Source: Chloroflexota bacterium
GTDB taxonomy: Bacteria > Chloroflexota > Anaerolineae > UBA4142
Direction of reading: 5' to 3'
Length of the DNA: 43,456 bases
Assembly: GCA_016223105.1 (NCBI GenBank)
Contig: JACRPR010000073.1
Location: 1 to 43,456 of the forward strand
The translations under genes and the position numbers were made by a program. How positions within the stretch are numbered: position 1 is the first letter of the stretch; each line of letters starts with the position of its first letter. Under the pieces are notes generated by a model that saw nothing but the letters and a program-made list of their open reading frames with translations, was not told the DNA's origin and searched no databases. Shown in pieces: positions 1-8,920 of this stretch.

Positions 1-2
1 TC

Positions 3-30
3 CCGCCGCGCTAGTCGGCGGTTTTGTTTT
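3..30 (+). terminator. Rho-independent terminator of an upstream gene
   Basis: A 6-bp GC stem (CCGCCG at 3-8, CGGCGG at 16-21) is followed by TTTTGTTTT. It probably ends a gene lying left of the window. Confidence 0.6.
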
Positions 31-51
31 CGCTGTTAATGGAGAAATCGA

Positions 52-1443
52 ATGACCATAACGAATCATTCAAAACTTGAACTCGCGATCCCACAACTCC
101 GCGCCGACATCACGGGACGCGTGATCGCGCCGGACGATGCGGATTACGATCAAGCGCGCGCAGTTTTTGTCGGCGGGGTTGATCGTCGCCCTGGGGTTAT
201 CGTTCGCGTTGCAAACGCGATAGATGTTGCGCGCGTAATTGCGTTCGCGCGTGAACGCGAATTGGAATTGGCGATTCGCAGTGGCGGTCACAGCGGCGCG
301 GGACATTGCACCACCGCTGGCGGAATCGTGCTCGATCTCGCGGAGATGCGCGCGCTCGACATTAATCGCGAACAGCAGACCGCGTGGGCAGAAACCGGGT
401 TGACCGCGATTGAGTACACCACCAAAGCAAACGCGTACGGTCTCGCGACCGGGTTCGGCGATACCGGCTCGGTTGGCATCGGCGGGCTGACGCTGGGTGG
501 CGGGATTGGCTATCTCGTTCGCAAGTACGGTCTCACGATTGACGATTTGCTCGCGGCTGAAATCGTAACTGCGGATGGTCAGATTTTGCGCGTGAATGTC
601 GAAACGCACCCCGATCTCTTTTGGGCGATTCGTGGCGGCGGCGGCAACTTTGGCGTGGCGACACGTTTTCAATTTCGATTGCACCAAGTTGATCCAGTCA
701 TCGGCGGGATGTTGCTTTTGCCCGCGACGCCGGACACGATTGCATCGTTCATTGCGGAAGCGGACGCCGCGCCGGACGAACTCTCGACCATCGCGAATGT
801 GATGCCCGCGCCACCGATGCCATTCGTACCAAGCGAGCATCACGGCAAACTTGTCATCCTTGCATTGATGGTTTACGCCGGCGGCGGACTTGCCGGCGAG
901 CGCGCGGTCGCGCGTTTCAAATCGCTTGCCACGCCAATCGTTGATATGGTCAAACCAATGCGCTACCCGGAAATTTATCCGCCGGACGATCCGAACTATC
1001 ATCCCGTCGCGGCGAATCGCACGATGTTCGTCAACACGATCAATCGTTCGGTCGCCGAAATAATTCTCGATCACCTTTCAAATTCAAACGCGCTGATGCG
1101 CGTCGCGCAACTGCGCGTGCTCGGCGGCGCGATGGCGCGCGTGCCGAACGATGCCACCGCGTTCGCGCATCGCCAATCAAAAATTATGGTGAATCTCGCC
1201 GCGCTGTACGAACGCCCTGAGGATCAAGCCGCGCACGAATCCTGGGTCAACAAGTTTGTGGCGGCATTACGCCAGGATGACGGCGGCGCGTACGTCAACT
1301 TTCTGGGCGATGAAGGCGCGACGCGCGTGCGCGCGGCATATCCGGAAACAACCTGGGATCGGCTTGCGGCGATCAAGGCGCGCTACGATCCGACCAACTT
1401 TTTCCGGCTCAATCAAAACATTCCGCCGGCGCGCACGCGTTAG
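52..1443 (+). CDS. FAD-dependent oxidoreductase, berberine-bridge-enzyme (BBE)-like
   Basis: A 463-residue PCMH-type flavoprotein. The N-terminal FAD-binding domain carries the GGHS motif near residue 81, whose histidine normally holds FAD covalently through the 8-alpha carbon. It is followed by a glycine-rich VGIGGLTLGGGIGYL stretch and RGGGGNFGV. The C-terminal BBE segment ends in YDPTNFFRLNQNIPP, the typical flavin-loop signature. The second cysteine used in bicovalent flavinylation is not seen at the usual place, so a single covalent link is likely. The family oxidises alcohols, sugars or alkaloid-like substrates with O2; the substrate cannot be read from sequence. The ATG follows a GGAGAAA ribosome site. 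There is no signal peptide, so it should be cytoplasmic. It is monocistronic, between two terminator or promoter signals. Confidence 0.85.
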   Translation: MTITNHSKLELAIPQLRADITGRVIAPDDADYDQARAVFVGGVDRRPGVIVRVANAIDVARVIAFARERELELAIRSGGHSGAGHCTTAGGIVLDLAEMRALDINREQQTAWAETGLTAIEYTTKANAYGLATGFGDTGSVGIGGLTLGGGIGYLVRKYGLTIDDLLAAEIVTADGQILRVNVETHPDLFWAIRGGGGNFGVATRFQFRLHQVDPVIGGMLLLPATPDTIASFIAEADAAPDELSTIANVMPAPPMPFVPSEHHGKLVILALMVYAGGGLAGERAVARFKSLATPIVDMVKPMRYPEIYPPDDPNYHPVAANRTMFVNTINRSVAEIILDHLSNSNALMRVAQLRVLGGAMARVPNDATAFAHRQSKIMVNLAALYERPEDQAAHESWVNKFVAALRQDDGGAYVNFLGDEGATRVRAAYPETTWDRLAAIKARYDPTNFFRLNQNIPPARTR

Positions 1444-1473
1444 GGAGAAAAGTTGCGCGTCCGCTTTTTTTAT

Positions 1474-1501
1474 TTGACGCCGCGCCGATTTACGCTATAC
1501 T
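1474..1501 (+). promoter_or_regulatory. Sigma-70-type promoter for the HD-GYP sensor gene
   Basis: TTGACG at 1474-1479, a 16-bp spacer and TATACT at 1496-1501, 36 bp before the ATG at 1538. Confidence 0.65.
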
Positions 1502-1537
1502 CCGCCCACATTCTCGCAAAGTCGGCAATGGGAGCGT

Positions 1538-4500
1538 ATGAGCAATTTCAGTACGACGGAAACGGAAAACGCGGCGGCAACAAATCATTTGCAAGCATTG
1601 CGCGCGCGTTTGTTGGAAGGCATTCTGCGCGGCGTGTTGGTGATTTGGCTCATCGCGTTGGCGGCAGGCATCCTCAATATCCTCGAAGCGTATCCGCGCC
1701 AAGCGCATCTGTTCCCCAATCCGGTGGCGGTCGCGACAAGCATCATTGGTTTTTACATCGCCACTACCCTCGCTTTTATTTTGATCACGTTCAATCACCG
1801 ACTCGGTTACATATTCCGCGTCGGCACCTTCCTCGCGCTGTTGTACGCGCTCGGCACATTCGGTCTTGCCGCGGCGGCGTTGCACGGCGACGGACGCGTG
1901 TTTTTATTCGCGTTCGTCGCGTTAGCGGCGATTTTTTTCGGACGCCGCGCCGCGATTGGCGCGCTCGGTGTGAGCGTCCTCACGCTCGCGACGATTGGTT
2001 GGCTGAATGTTAGCGGTGTGATCGTGGTGCCAACGGAACGCCAAATTCAAGCCGCCGATCCGACCGCGTGGTTCAGCGGCACCATCGTGTTCGTGCTCCT
2101 CACTGCCGCCGTTGTCATTTCCAGCACGCATCTTTTGCGCGCGCTCGCGCAAAGTTTAACCGCAACCCGAACCGCGCTCGCAGAAAAAGATCGCGCGAAT
2201 CGGTTACTGCGCGTGTTGAGCAATGTCAATCAACTGATCGTGCGCGAACGCGACCGCGCGGCACTGCTAAAAAACGTTTGCGAAATTCTCCAGCGCGATG
2301 GCATGTACGCGTTTGTGTGGATTGGCTTGCTAGACGACGACGGCGTTACGCTCCGGCTCGTCGCCGCGACCGGTCCCGTCGCCCCGGAAAATTTTAGCGC
2401 GCGGCTCGATCATGCGGGCGGGCGCGCGCAGTGTGCGTGCGCCGCGATTCGAACGCGCGCGCTGGCGCGCATTGAACCGGGCAACGCGGATCTTTGCCCC
2501 GAGTGTCCTCTGCGCGCGCTGAACGCGCAACGCTCGGCGCGCGCGTTGCCGCTCTTGCGCGGCGCACGCGCGTTAGGCGCGTTCGTCGTGCACGCCGACG
2601 CGCCGGATGTTTTCGATGATTCGGAATTGATCCTCTTGCAAGAACTCGCGGACGACCTGGCGTTTGCGTTGGAAAAACTCGAGCAAGACGCGCACTTGGA
2701 ACGCGCACTGGACATCGAACGCCGGCGCGCCGAACAACAACGCGGGTTGGCGGAAACTGCCGGCAGATTGCTCACCAATCGCGAGCCGCGCGATTTTTGG
2801 CAGATCGTCGTTACGGCGGTGCAACAAACGCTGTCCGCCGATCGCGTCGCGATTTATGCGTACGATCGCACGACGGATCGGCTCACCTGTCCGTATTCCG
2901 CCGGCTTGTCCACCGAGTACATCGCGGAAATCAACCGGCGTTTTCACGATGCGCCCGCGAGCCGCTTGATTACGGAGCCGCGCCCGATCGTGATCGCGAA
3001 TGTGCAAACCGATCCCGCCACCGCGTTATTACGCGAGTGGATGATGCGCGAAGGGTTTCACGCGTACGCCGTCTTTCCGATGTTCACGCGCGACGGCACG
3101 ACCGGCGCGTTCATCGCCTATCGCGATTCGCGCGCGCCCTTCACCCAAGATGACCTCGCGGTCGGGCAAACGTTGGCGCACATTGTCAGCGTGGCAACGT
3201 CCAACACGCAACTGTTTACTTCGCTCGAACGCAGTGAAGCGCACCATCGCGCGTTGATTGATAATTCCGCCGAAGGCATCGCGGTGTTGGACGCGCAAGG
3301 CGTGATTCGTTATCTCAGCCCGGCGGAAGAGCGGTTGACCGGTTTTCGCGCCGAAGAAATCATCGGGCAGAATGTGATCACGAATATGCATCCGGCAGAT
3401 CAGCCGCGCGTTACCGCGCTCATCGCCGAATCCATTCGCACGCCCGACGCGATTGCCACCATCGAATATCGCCTGCGCCACAAAGATGGCGCGTGGCATC
3501 ACTATGAAGCCACCGGGCGCAACCTGCTCGATGATCCCAACGTCGCGGGCATCGTCGTCAACTATCGCGATATCACCGCGCGCAAGCGCGCCGAAACCAC
3601 GCTGGCGCAACGCGAAGGATATTTTCGCGCGCTGATCGAAAACGCCGCCGACGGCGTGACGATCCTGGATCGGCAAGGCGTGTTTCAATATTTTAGCCCG
3701 TCGTTGGATCGCGTCCTGGGTTATCGCGCGGAAGAAATCCTGGGACGCTCCGCGTTCGATTTGATTCACCCGGACGATGTGCTGAGTGTGCTCACCGCGT
3801 TTCAAGAAGGCATTGAAATTCCGGATAAATTTACGCTGTTGGAATTTCGCGTGCGTCACGGTCATGGCGCGTGGATTCACCTCGACGCCGCGGCGCACAA
3901 TATGTTGGACGATCCCAGCGTGACCGGCATCATCGTCAATTATCGCGATGTGACGGATCGCAAAAAAGCGCAAGCCGCGTTACAGCAACGCGCCACCGAG
4001 TTAGAAGTGTTGACGAATATCGCGGCGGCTCTGCGCCAAGCGCCCACCCGCGATGCGATCCTGGCTCTGCTGATCGAGGAAACTATTCGCCTGTTCCACG
4101 CCGACGGCGGCGCGTTGATTCTGCGCGCGGATCCGGACCTGGTTGTCGCCTCCGCGCGCGGGACGGCGCAAGCCCTGATTGGCACGCGGCAAATCTCGGA
4201 CACCGATTTGTTGCACAGTGTAATCACGACCGGCGAGCAACACTTTATCCACGACATCGCCAATGCATCCGCAGTAAAACCCGGCGCGCTTCTCACCGCG
4301 TTAATGAACGGAATGTGCGCGGGCGCGTGCATCCCGCTCAAAACTGAACGCGAAGTGATCGGGGTTTTATTCCTGGCTTCGCGCGCGCCGCGCGCGCCAC
4401 TGCCCGAAGAAATTCGCCTGCTCGCCGCGATTTCCGAAATCGCCGGCAACGCGATTCATCGCGCGACCTTGCACGAACAAGCCGAACAACATGCGAGCGA

Positions 4501-5068
4501 AATCGCGCAAGCGTACGACAACACGTTGGCGGGCTGGGCACGCGCGCTCGAATTGCGCGATGAGCTGACCGAAGGACACACACGGCGCGTCACCGAACTC
4601 ACGCTACAACTGGCGCGCGCGATCAACCTCGCGGAAGATGAACTGGTCCACATTCGTTATGGCGCGATTTTGCACGACATTGGCAAGATGGGCATCCCCG
4701 ATTCAATTCTGCACAAAGCCGGTCCGCTGACGGTGTTGGAGCAGGAGATTATGCGCCGGCATCCGCAATACGCGTACGATATGCTTTCCGCGATTGCGTT
4801 TTTGCGCCCAGCGTTGGACATTCCGTATTGCCATCACGAACACTGGGACGGCACCGGGTATCCGCGCGGTTTGCGCGGCGAGCAGATTCCACTCGCCGCG
4901 CGCATCTTTGCGCTGGCAGATGTTTGGGACGCGCTGACCTCAGATCGACCGTATCGCGCCGCGTGGTCGCCCGAACAAGCGCGCGCGTATATTCTTGAAC
5001 ATACCAACACGCATTTCGATCCGCAGTTAGCGCCAATTTTTTTAGGTTTGCCGAAAGTCAGTGAGTAG
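1538..5068 (+). CDS. Membrane sensor with GAF, PAS and HD-GYP output domains
   Basis: A 1176-residue protein. Residues 30-220 hold five to six hydrophobic segments. Then come a GAF-like domain (about 225-380), a short coiled coil, a second GAF (about 400-565), two tandem PAS domains each ending in a PAC-like VNYRDIT/VNYRDVT motif (about 570-820), a third GAF (about 825-985) and a C-terminal HD-GYP domain. The metal-binding HDIGK is near residue 1046 and HHEHWDGTGYP near 1099, both intact. HD-GYP domains hydrolyse cyclic di-GMP, so this is probably an inner-membrane sensor lowering c-di-GMP in response to signals read by the GAF/PAS modules. No GGDEF or kinase domain is present. The start follows GGGAG and its own promoter; a strong terminator lies after the stop. 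Confidence 0.88.
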   Translation: MSNFSTTETENAAATNHLQALRARLLEGILRGVLVIWLIALAAGILNILEAYPRQAHLFPNPVAVATSIIGFYIATTLAFILITFNHRLGYIFRVGTFLALLYALGTFGLAAAALHGDGRVFLFAFVALAAIFFGRRAAIGALGVSVLTLATIGWLNVSGVIVVPTERQIQAADPTAWFSGTIVFVLLTAAVVISSTHLLRALAQSLTATRTALAEKDRANRLLRVLSNVNQLIVRERDRAALLKNVCEILQRDGMYAFVWIGLLDDDGVTLRLVAATGPVAPENFSARLDHAGGRAQCACAAIRTRALARIEPGNADLCPECPLRALNAQRSARALPLLRGARALGAFVVHADAPDVFDDSELILLQELADDLAFALEKLEQDAHLERALDIERRRAEQQRGLAETAGRLLTNREPRDFWQIVVTAVQQTLSADRVAIYAYDRTTDRLTCPYSAGLSTEYIAEINRRFHDAPASRLITEPRPIVIANVQTDPATALLREWMMREGFHAYAVFPMFTRDGTTGAFIAYRDSRAPFTQDDLAVGQTLAHIVSVATSNTQLFTSLERSEAHHRALIDNSAEGIAVLDAQGVIRYLSPAEERLTGFRAEEIIGQNVITNMHPADQPRVTALIAESIRTPDAIATIEYRLRHKDGAWHHYEATGRNLLDDPNVAGIVVNYRDITARKRAETTLAQREGYFRALIENAADGVTILDRQGVFQYFSPSLDRVLGYRAEEILGRSAFDLIHPDDVLSVLTAFQEGIEIPDKFTLLEFRVRHGHGAWIHLDAAAHNMLDDPSVTGIIVNYRDVTDRKKAQAALQQRATELEVLTNIAAALRQAPTRDAILALLIEETIRLFHADGGALILRADPDLVVASARGTAQALIGTRQISDTDLLHSVITTGEQHFIHDIANASAVKPGALLTALMNGMCAGACIPLKTEREVIGVLFLASRAPRAPLPEEIRLLAAISEIAGNAIHRATLHEQAEQHASEIAQAYDNTLAGWARALELRDELTEGHTRRVTELTLQLARAINLAEDELVHIRYGAILHDIGKMGIPDSILHKAGPLTVLEQEIMRRHPQYAYDMLSAIAFLRPALDIPYCHHEHWDGTGYPRGLRGEQIPLAARIFALADVWDALTSDRPYRAAWSPEQARAYILEHTNTHFDPQLAPIFLGLPKVSE

Positions 5069-5082
5069 CAAGTGCACAAACA

Positions 5083-5120
5083 AAAATCGCGCGACCAAAT
5101 TTCGGTCGCGCGATTTTTTA
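5083..5120 (+). terminator. Terminator after the HD-GYP gene
   Basis: A near-perfect 14-bp stem (AAAATCGCGCGACC with its complement, about 5083-5117) is followed by a T run. Confidence 0.8.
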
Positions 5121-5135
5121 TTTTTGCCCCTACCC

Positions 5136-5164
5136 TTGCGCGCGCTAAAATGATTTGCTATACT
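5136..5164 (+). promoter_or_regulatory. Promoter for the plsY-like gene
   Basis: TTGCGC at 5136-5141, a 17-bp spacer and TATACT at 5159-5164. The transcript start would fall near 5171, between this site and the ATG at 5194. That excludes the in-frame start further upstream. Confidence 0.65.
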
Positions 5165-5193
5165 GCGCGCACAATTTCATGCAGGAGTTTGCA

Positions 5194-5916
5194 ATGATCA
5201 CCGATCTTTTTCCCTTTATCGCGTGTTTGTTGATTGGCTATGTGTGCGGCGCGTTTCCGACCGGCTATTACGTCGGCAAATTGTGGAACGTGGATGTGCG
5301 CCGCCACGGCAGTGGACGCACCGGCGGCACGAACGTGTTGCGCTCGGTCGGCTGGTTTGGATTTTTTCTCACCGCATTCGGCGACATTGCCAAAGGCGCG
5401 GTCGGTGTTTACCTCGCGCAATTTATTTTTCCGAAACTGTACGACGCGCATACGCTTGCCGTGCTCGGCGCGGTGATCGGACACAACTATTCACTGTGGA
5501 TCGCGATCCTCACCAAACCCGATCCACGCGCGCCGAACGAACCAACCCTCGCCGGAAAAATTCGCCGCCTCGCGCAGATCAGTCGCGGCGGCGCGGGCGT
5601 CGGCACGACGGGCGGCGCGTTCTTTGCGCTCTTTCCGCCAATCCTGTTGATCATTCTCCCGATCTTTGCCGCGATTCTTTTCATCGTGCGGTACGCGTCG
5701 GTTACATCGTTGAGCGTGTTTGTGATCGCATCCGCGCTGATGTTTTATTTCGCGTCCACCGGCACCGTGCCGTGGAGTTATTTTGGGATGATGGTCGTAT
5801 GCAGTGTGATCGTGTTCATCGTCCACATTCCGAATCTGCAACGTTTGCGCGCGGGCACCGAGAAACGTTTCGGCGAACGCTTGGGGCAACGGCGCGACGC
5901 GCCAGCGAAAGAATGA
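5194..5916 (+). CDS. plsY: PlsY-like glycerol-3-phosphate acyltransferase, divergent
   Basis: A 240-residue polytopic membrane protein of the PlsY family, which moves an acyl group from acyl-phosphate to glycerol-3-phosphate at the start of phospholipid synthesis. Motif 1 is seen as GSGRTGGTNVLR (family GSGNxGATNxxR), followed by FGDIAKG. The usual GHxFP...GGKGVAT block is altered. GHNYSLW is followed by about 25 extra polar residues, and the third motif reads RGGAGVGTT, with Ala where Lys is usual. It may be a second, specialised copy. The start was set at the ATG preceded by CAGGAG, which matches the mapped promoter. About five hydrophobic segments are visible. It is slightly longer than E. 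coli PlsY (205 residues). Confidence 0.75.
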   Translation: MITDLFPFIACLLIGYVCGAFPTGYYVGKLWNVDVRRHGSGRTGGTNVLRSVGWFGFFLTAFGDIAKGAVGVYLAQFIFPKLYDAHTLAVLGAVIGHNYSLWIAILTKPDPRAPNEPTLAGKIRRLAQISRGGAGVGTTGGAFFALFPPILLIILPIFAAILFIVRYASVTSLSVFVIASALMFYFASTGTVPWSYFGMMVVCSVIVFIVHIPNLQRLRAGTEKRFGERLGQRRDAPAKE

Positions 5917-6009
5917 ACGTGCCCCAAAAACTTGGGATTGGAGTCGAGCGTTTACGCGGTTCGCTTCGCGGATCAGACTAACAACCCGCTAAAGCGTCGA
6001 ATCCAGCGT

Positions 6010-6816
6010 TCACCCGGATTTCTCCTGCCGCCAGTAAAACCAGGTCAAGCCCGCCGCGAACAAGCCCATCACGATTCCATAAATCCACACGGTTACGCGC
6101 GCCAGATCAAATTGCGCGGTCGCGAGATTGAAAATCCAAACGATGAAATGTCCGCCGAAGAATAACATCAATCCCTGAATGCCCATTCGGATTTCCGCCC
6201 AGTCCTGGGACACTTTCATCTTCGCCGACCACAACGCAATGCCGATGAAAAACGCCGCCATCACGCGCGCGCTGAACGGCGGCGCTTGCCACGCCCACAC
6301 ACTCGCCGTAAATTCGGGACTGATGAAAAGCAAGCCGCCGAGCGTCGCGCCGAGAACGATCACTAAACTCAAGAGCGATTGCAAACCAGGAGCAATCGCG
6401 CCGCGTTGTTGCGCTGGCGACACCGCGGCGTTCGCGTCCGCGCCGCGCGGTTCGTAAAACGGCAACATTAACGGTTCGAGCGTGTACGCGATGAACCAAA
6501 TGATCGCGACCGGGTTGAACGGCACCCAATTCATTTTTTGAACGTGGATGTACGTCGCGAGAAAAATGATTGCGAGAAAACCGGGCGTGCCCCAACTCAT
6601 CCAACGCAAACGATACCAGTTCGGTTCGCGCCACATAAAGTAACCTTCGAACGCGCGCAGAGCGAACGCCGTGCCGATAAACATCGCGGTCAGTTGATCG
6701 TTGATCGCCCACGCGAACAGCGGCGCGAGTCCCGGCAGAAATACGAGCCAGATCACAAACCCGGTCGCAAGCACGAATTGAACCAAACCGATCTGACGAT
6801 ATGAGTGAGAGGTCAT
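6010..6816 (-). CDS. Polytopic membrane protein of unknown function
   Basis: A 268-residue protein with about eight hydrophobic segments (roughly residues 8-35, 40-58, 74-93, 103-121, 142-168, 181-201, 213-232 and 238-258). The loop around residues 122-140 is polar (EPRGADANAAVSPAQQRG). No catalytic motif is recognised. The start follows a strong GGAGGAGG site directly before ATG, and a clear promoter lies upstream. It is transcribed away from the lipase gene, with repeats between the two, so the context gives no function. Confidence 0.7.
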   Translation of the reverse strand: MTSHSYRQIGLVQFVLATGFVIWLVFLPGLAPLFAWAINDQLTAMFIGTAFALRAFEGYFMWREPNWYRLRWMSWGTPGFLAIIFLATYIHVQKMNWVPFNPVAIIWFIAYTLEPLMLPFYEPRGADANAAVSPAQQRGAIAPGLQSLLSLVIVLGATLGGLLFISPEFTASVWAWQAPPFSARVMAAFFIGIALWSAKMKVSQDWAEIRMGIQGLMLFFGGHFIVWIFNLATAQFDLARVTVWIYGIVMGLFAAGLTWFYWRQEKSG

Positions 6817-6848
6817 AACCTCCTCCTTGTGAAAAAGAATTTGGGGGG

Positions 6849-6877
6849 ACTGTACATCAACCAGGTGTGCGCGTCAA
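6849..6877 (-). promoter_or_regulatory. Promoter for the membrane protein gene
   Basis: On the minus strand TTGACG (872-877 of this kilobase), a 17-bp spacer and TACAGT (849-854), about 35 bp before the start codon. Confidence 0.6.
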
Positions 6878-6891
6878 TCCCCCTTGCTTTC

Positions 6892-6945
6892 GTGGCGCGG
6901 GCGGCTCGCCCGCATCGAATCGGCGGGCGAGCCGCCCGCGCTACA
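6892..6945. repeat. Palindromic repeat family B, copy 1
   Basis: The arms GCGCGGGCGGCTCGCCCGC and GCGGGCGAGCCGCCCGCGC flank a short loop, with a trailing CTACA. Three further copies lie at 8866, 21729 and 29395. It sits just before the lipase ribosome site. Confidence 0.85.
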
Positions 6946-6960
6946 GATATGGAGTGAACG

Positions 6961-8796
6961 ATGTCAAAATATATTTCCGTTGTTTTTTTCGTCGCGATTG
7001 TTGTGCTGTGGTATTCGCCCGCGCGCGCGCAAGCCGCGCTCGTCGTGCTCGACAAAGCGAATCAGCCGATTGCAAAATTGACCGACGGCGATTCGATCAA
7101 ACTCAAAGCGACGGTCGCGCAAGTGAATCAACCAACCCAGGTTGCGTTCACGCTCGACGATGGCGCGCGCGTGAGCGAGTGCACGATCGCGGGGGGCGGG
7201 ATGAGTTGCGAGACCGCGTCGTTCGCGACGCTCGGTTGGGCCTGGAGCAAAGATGCGCGACCGCGCGCGACGCGCACGATCAAAGCGAGCATCGGCGATG
7301 CGAGCGCGACGATCCAGGTTTCGCCGCGCCCGGTGGTGATGGCGCACGGATTTCTTTCGACCGCGATCGCGTGGGAAAATTATTTGGGCGCGAACGGTTT
7401 TCTCGCGCCGTTCAACATTCGCGGCTTTGCAGTCGGCGATGGTCAGGTCGAAGGCAAGTTCAACACCGGGAGCATTGACAATCCGCCCGGCAAGACGAAC
7501 ACAATCGCGCAGAACGCGGAGATTTTGAAAAATTATATCGCGGGCGTGAAAAAAATGACCGGCGCGCAACAAGTGGATTTGATCGGGCATAGCATGGGCG
7601 GATTGATTTCGCGTTATTACATCGATCGCTTGATGGGCGACCGCGATGTCGCGCAGTTGATTATGCTTGGCACACCGAACGGCGGATCGTCGTGCGCGAA
7701 CTTGCCGGTGTCGTTGAGTTTTTATTTGCCGGCGTCGCTCGAAATTCGACCCAGTTATTATTCGGAAATGTTCAATCGCCAGATCACGCGGCGACGCGGT
7801 GTGTCGTTTTCGATGGTCGCGGGAACGCAGTTGAGCGAGCCGGTGCAATCGCCCTGCACCGATGTGCCGAGCGATGTCGCGGTCTCGCTCGAAAGCGCGC
7901 AAGCGATCGCGATCAAACTCGAAAAAATTCAACTCTTGCACATTGATCTGAACGCGTCGAAAGAAGTGTTTGAAAAATTCGTCAAGCCGTTGTTGCAACG
8001 CACCGAATTTCCAAATGAACCCGATCCCGCGCCGAGCCAGGTCGCCCAGCGCGAACTCGATTTCACGCGCATTTACACCGGGCACGTTGCCGCGGGCGGC
8101 AGTCAAGAAGTTACGATCCAACTCGATAACGTAACCGTCGCGAGTTTCGCGTTGTATGAACCGACGCGCTCGCTCACCGTAACCGTGCGCGGCGCGACCG
8201 GCAATGTGATCGCGCTCGACCCGGTACGAAATGGACTCATCACCATCAACGATCCGACAACACTCGTTTACCTGGGATACGGTTTCACGAATCCGCGTCC
8301 GGGTCCGTGGAAAATCACCTTGAGCGCGACGAACAAAACGCCGGCGCGCGGCGCGGATTACGCGGTCACCGCGCAATTGCGCGGCGGCGCGCATCTGAAC
8401 GCGCGCGCGAGCAAACTGCTTCCCAGGATTGACGAGCAAGTTGACCTGGTCGCGCGCTTGGAACTCGGCGGACAAGCGATCAACATTCGCGAAGCGCGCG
8501 CATTGATTCGCGATCCCGAAGGCAAAGTCGAAACGATCGCGCTGACCGCGCGCGGCGCGGAATGGCAAGCGACGTGGAAACCCAGGATCGCCGGCTTGCA
8601 CGGCGTTGACATTCAAGCGAGCGGCACATTGCCCGATGGCACTGCGCTCGAACGCTCCGCGTTTCTTTCGGTCGAAGCGCAACCTTCGGACTTGCAAACG
8701 CAGATCACACAAGCGATCGTCGGCGGAGTCGCGTTGCTGATCGTGGTGGGGATCGCGATGTGGATCGTGTCGCGGTTTCGACGGCGATCAAAATAG
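6961..8796 (+). CDS. Secreted/anchored alpha/beta-hydrolase (lipase-like)
   Basis: A 611-residue protein. Residues 1-25 form a signal peptide with a likely cut after ARA. The hydrolase core contains VVMAHGF (oxyanion loop) and the nucleophile elbow GHSMGG at residues 209-214 (Ser211), then GTPNGG, as in triacylglycerol lipases and PGAP1-like esterases. The second half is beta-rich, with predicted Ig-like domains of unknown binding role. It ends with a hydrophobic helix (about 580-603) and a positive RFRRRSK tail, so the protein is probably anchored outside the membrane by its C-terminus. The start follows GGAGTGAACG. A terminator follows the stop. Confidence 0.82.
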   Translation: MSKYISVVFFVAIVVLWYSPARAQAALVVLDKANQPIAKLTDGDSIKLKATVAQVNQPTQVAFTLDDGARVSECTIAGGGMSCETASFATLGWAWSKDARPRATRTIKASIGDASATIQVSPRPVVMAHGFLSTAIAWENYLGANGFLAPFNIRGFAVGDGQVEGKFNTGSIDNPPGKTNTIAQNAEILKNYIAGVKKMTGAQQVDLIGHSMGGLISRYYIDRLMGDRDVAQLIMLGTPNGGSSCANLPVSLSFYLPASLEIRPSYYSEMFNRQITRRRGVSFSMVAGTQLSEPVQSPCTDVPSDVAVSLESAQAIAIKLEKIQLLHIDLNASKEVFEKFVKPLLQRTEFPNEPDPAPSQVAQRELDFTRIYTGHVAAGGSQEVTIQLDNVTVASFALYEPTRSLTVTVRGATGNVIALDPVRNGLITINDPTTLVYLGYGFTNPRPGPWKITLSATNKTPARGADYAVTAQLRGGAHLNARASKLLPRIDEQVDLVARLELGGQAINIREARALIRDPEGKVETIALTARGAEWQATWKPRIAGLHGVDIQASGTLPDGTALERSAFLSVEAQPSDLQTQITQAIVGGVALLIVVGIAMWIVSRFRRRSK

Positions 8797-8828
8797 AAAC
8801 GACATCAAACAAACCATATGCACAAATA

Positions 8829-8862
8829 AAAACTGCGCCGATCAAACGACCGGCGCAGTTTT
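8829..8862 (+). terminator. Terminator after the lipase gene
   Basis: A 12-bp stem, AAAACTGCGCCG (829-840) with its complement at 851-862, ends in a short T run. It could work in both directions. Confidence 0.75.
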
Positions 8863-8865
8863 CTG

Positions 8866-8917
8866 TCGCGCGGGCGGCTCGCCCGCATGTTACAGCGGGC
8901 GAGCCGCCCGCGCTACA
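8866..8917. repeat. Palindromic repeat family B, copy 2
   Basis: Same arms as the copy at 6892, with a different loop. It lies between the lipase terminator and the end of the glutamate synthase C-terminal gene. Confidence 0.85.
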
Positions 8918-8920
8918 TTT

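Noticed and set aside
6964-8712. Long open frame (582 codons) antisense to the lipase gene
   Set aside because: It is Arg-rich, has no family motif and mirrors the strongly coding plus strand; high GC removes stop codons from the opposite frame. The same holds for antisense frames over gltB, rsr, tctC and the nuo genes.
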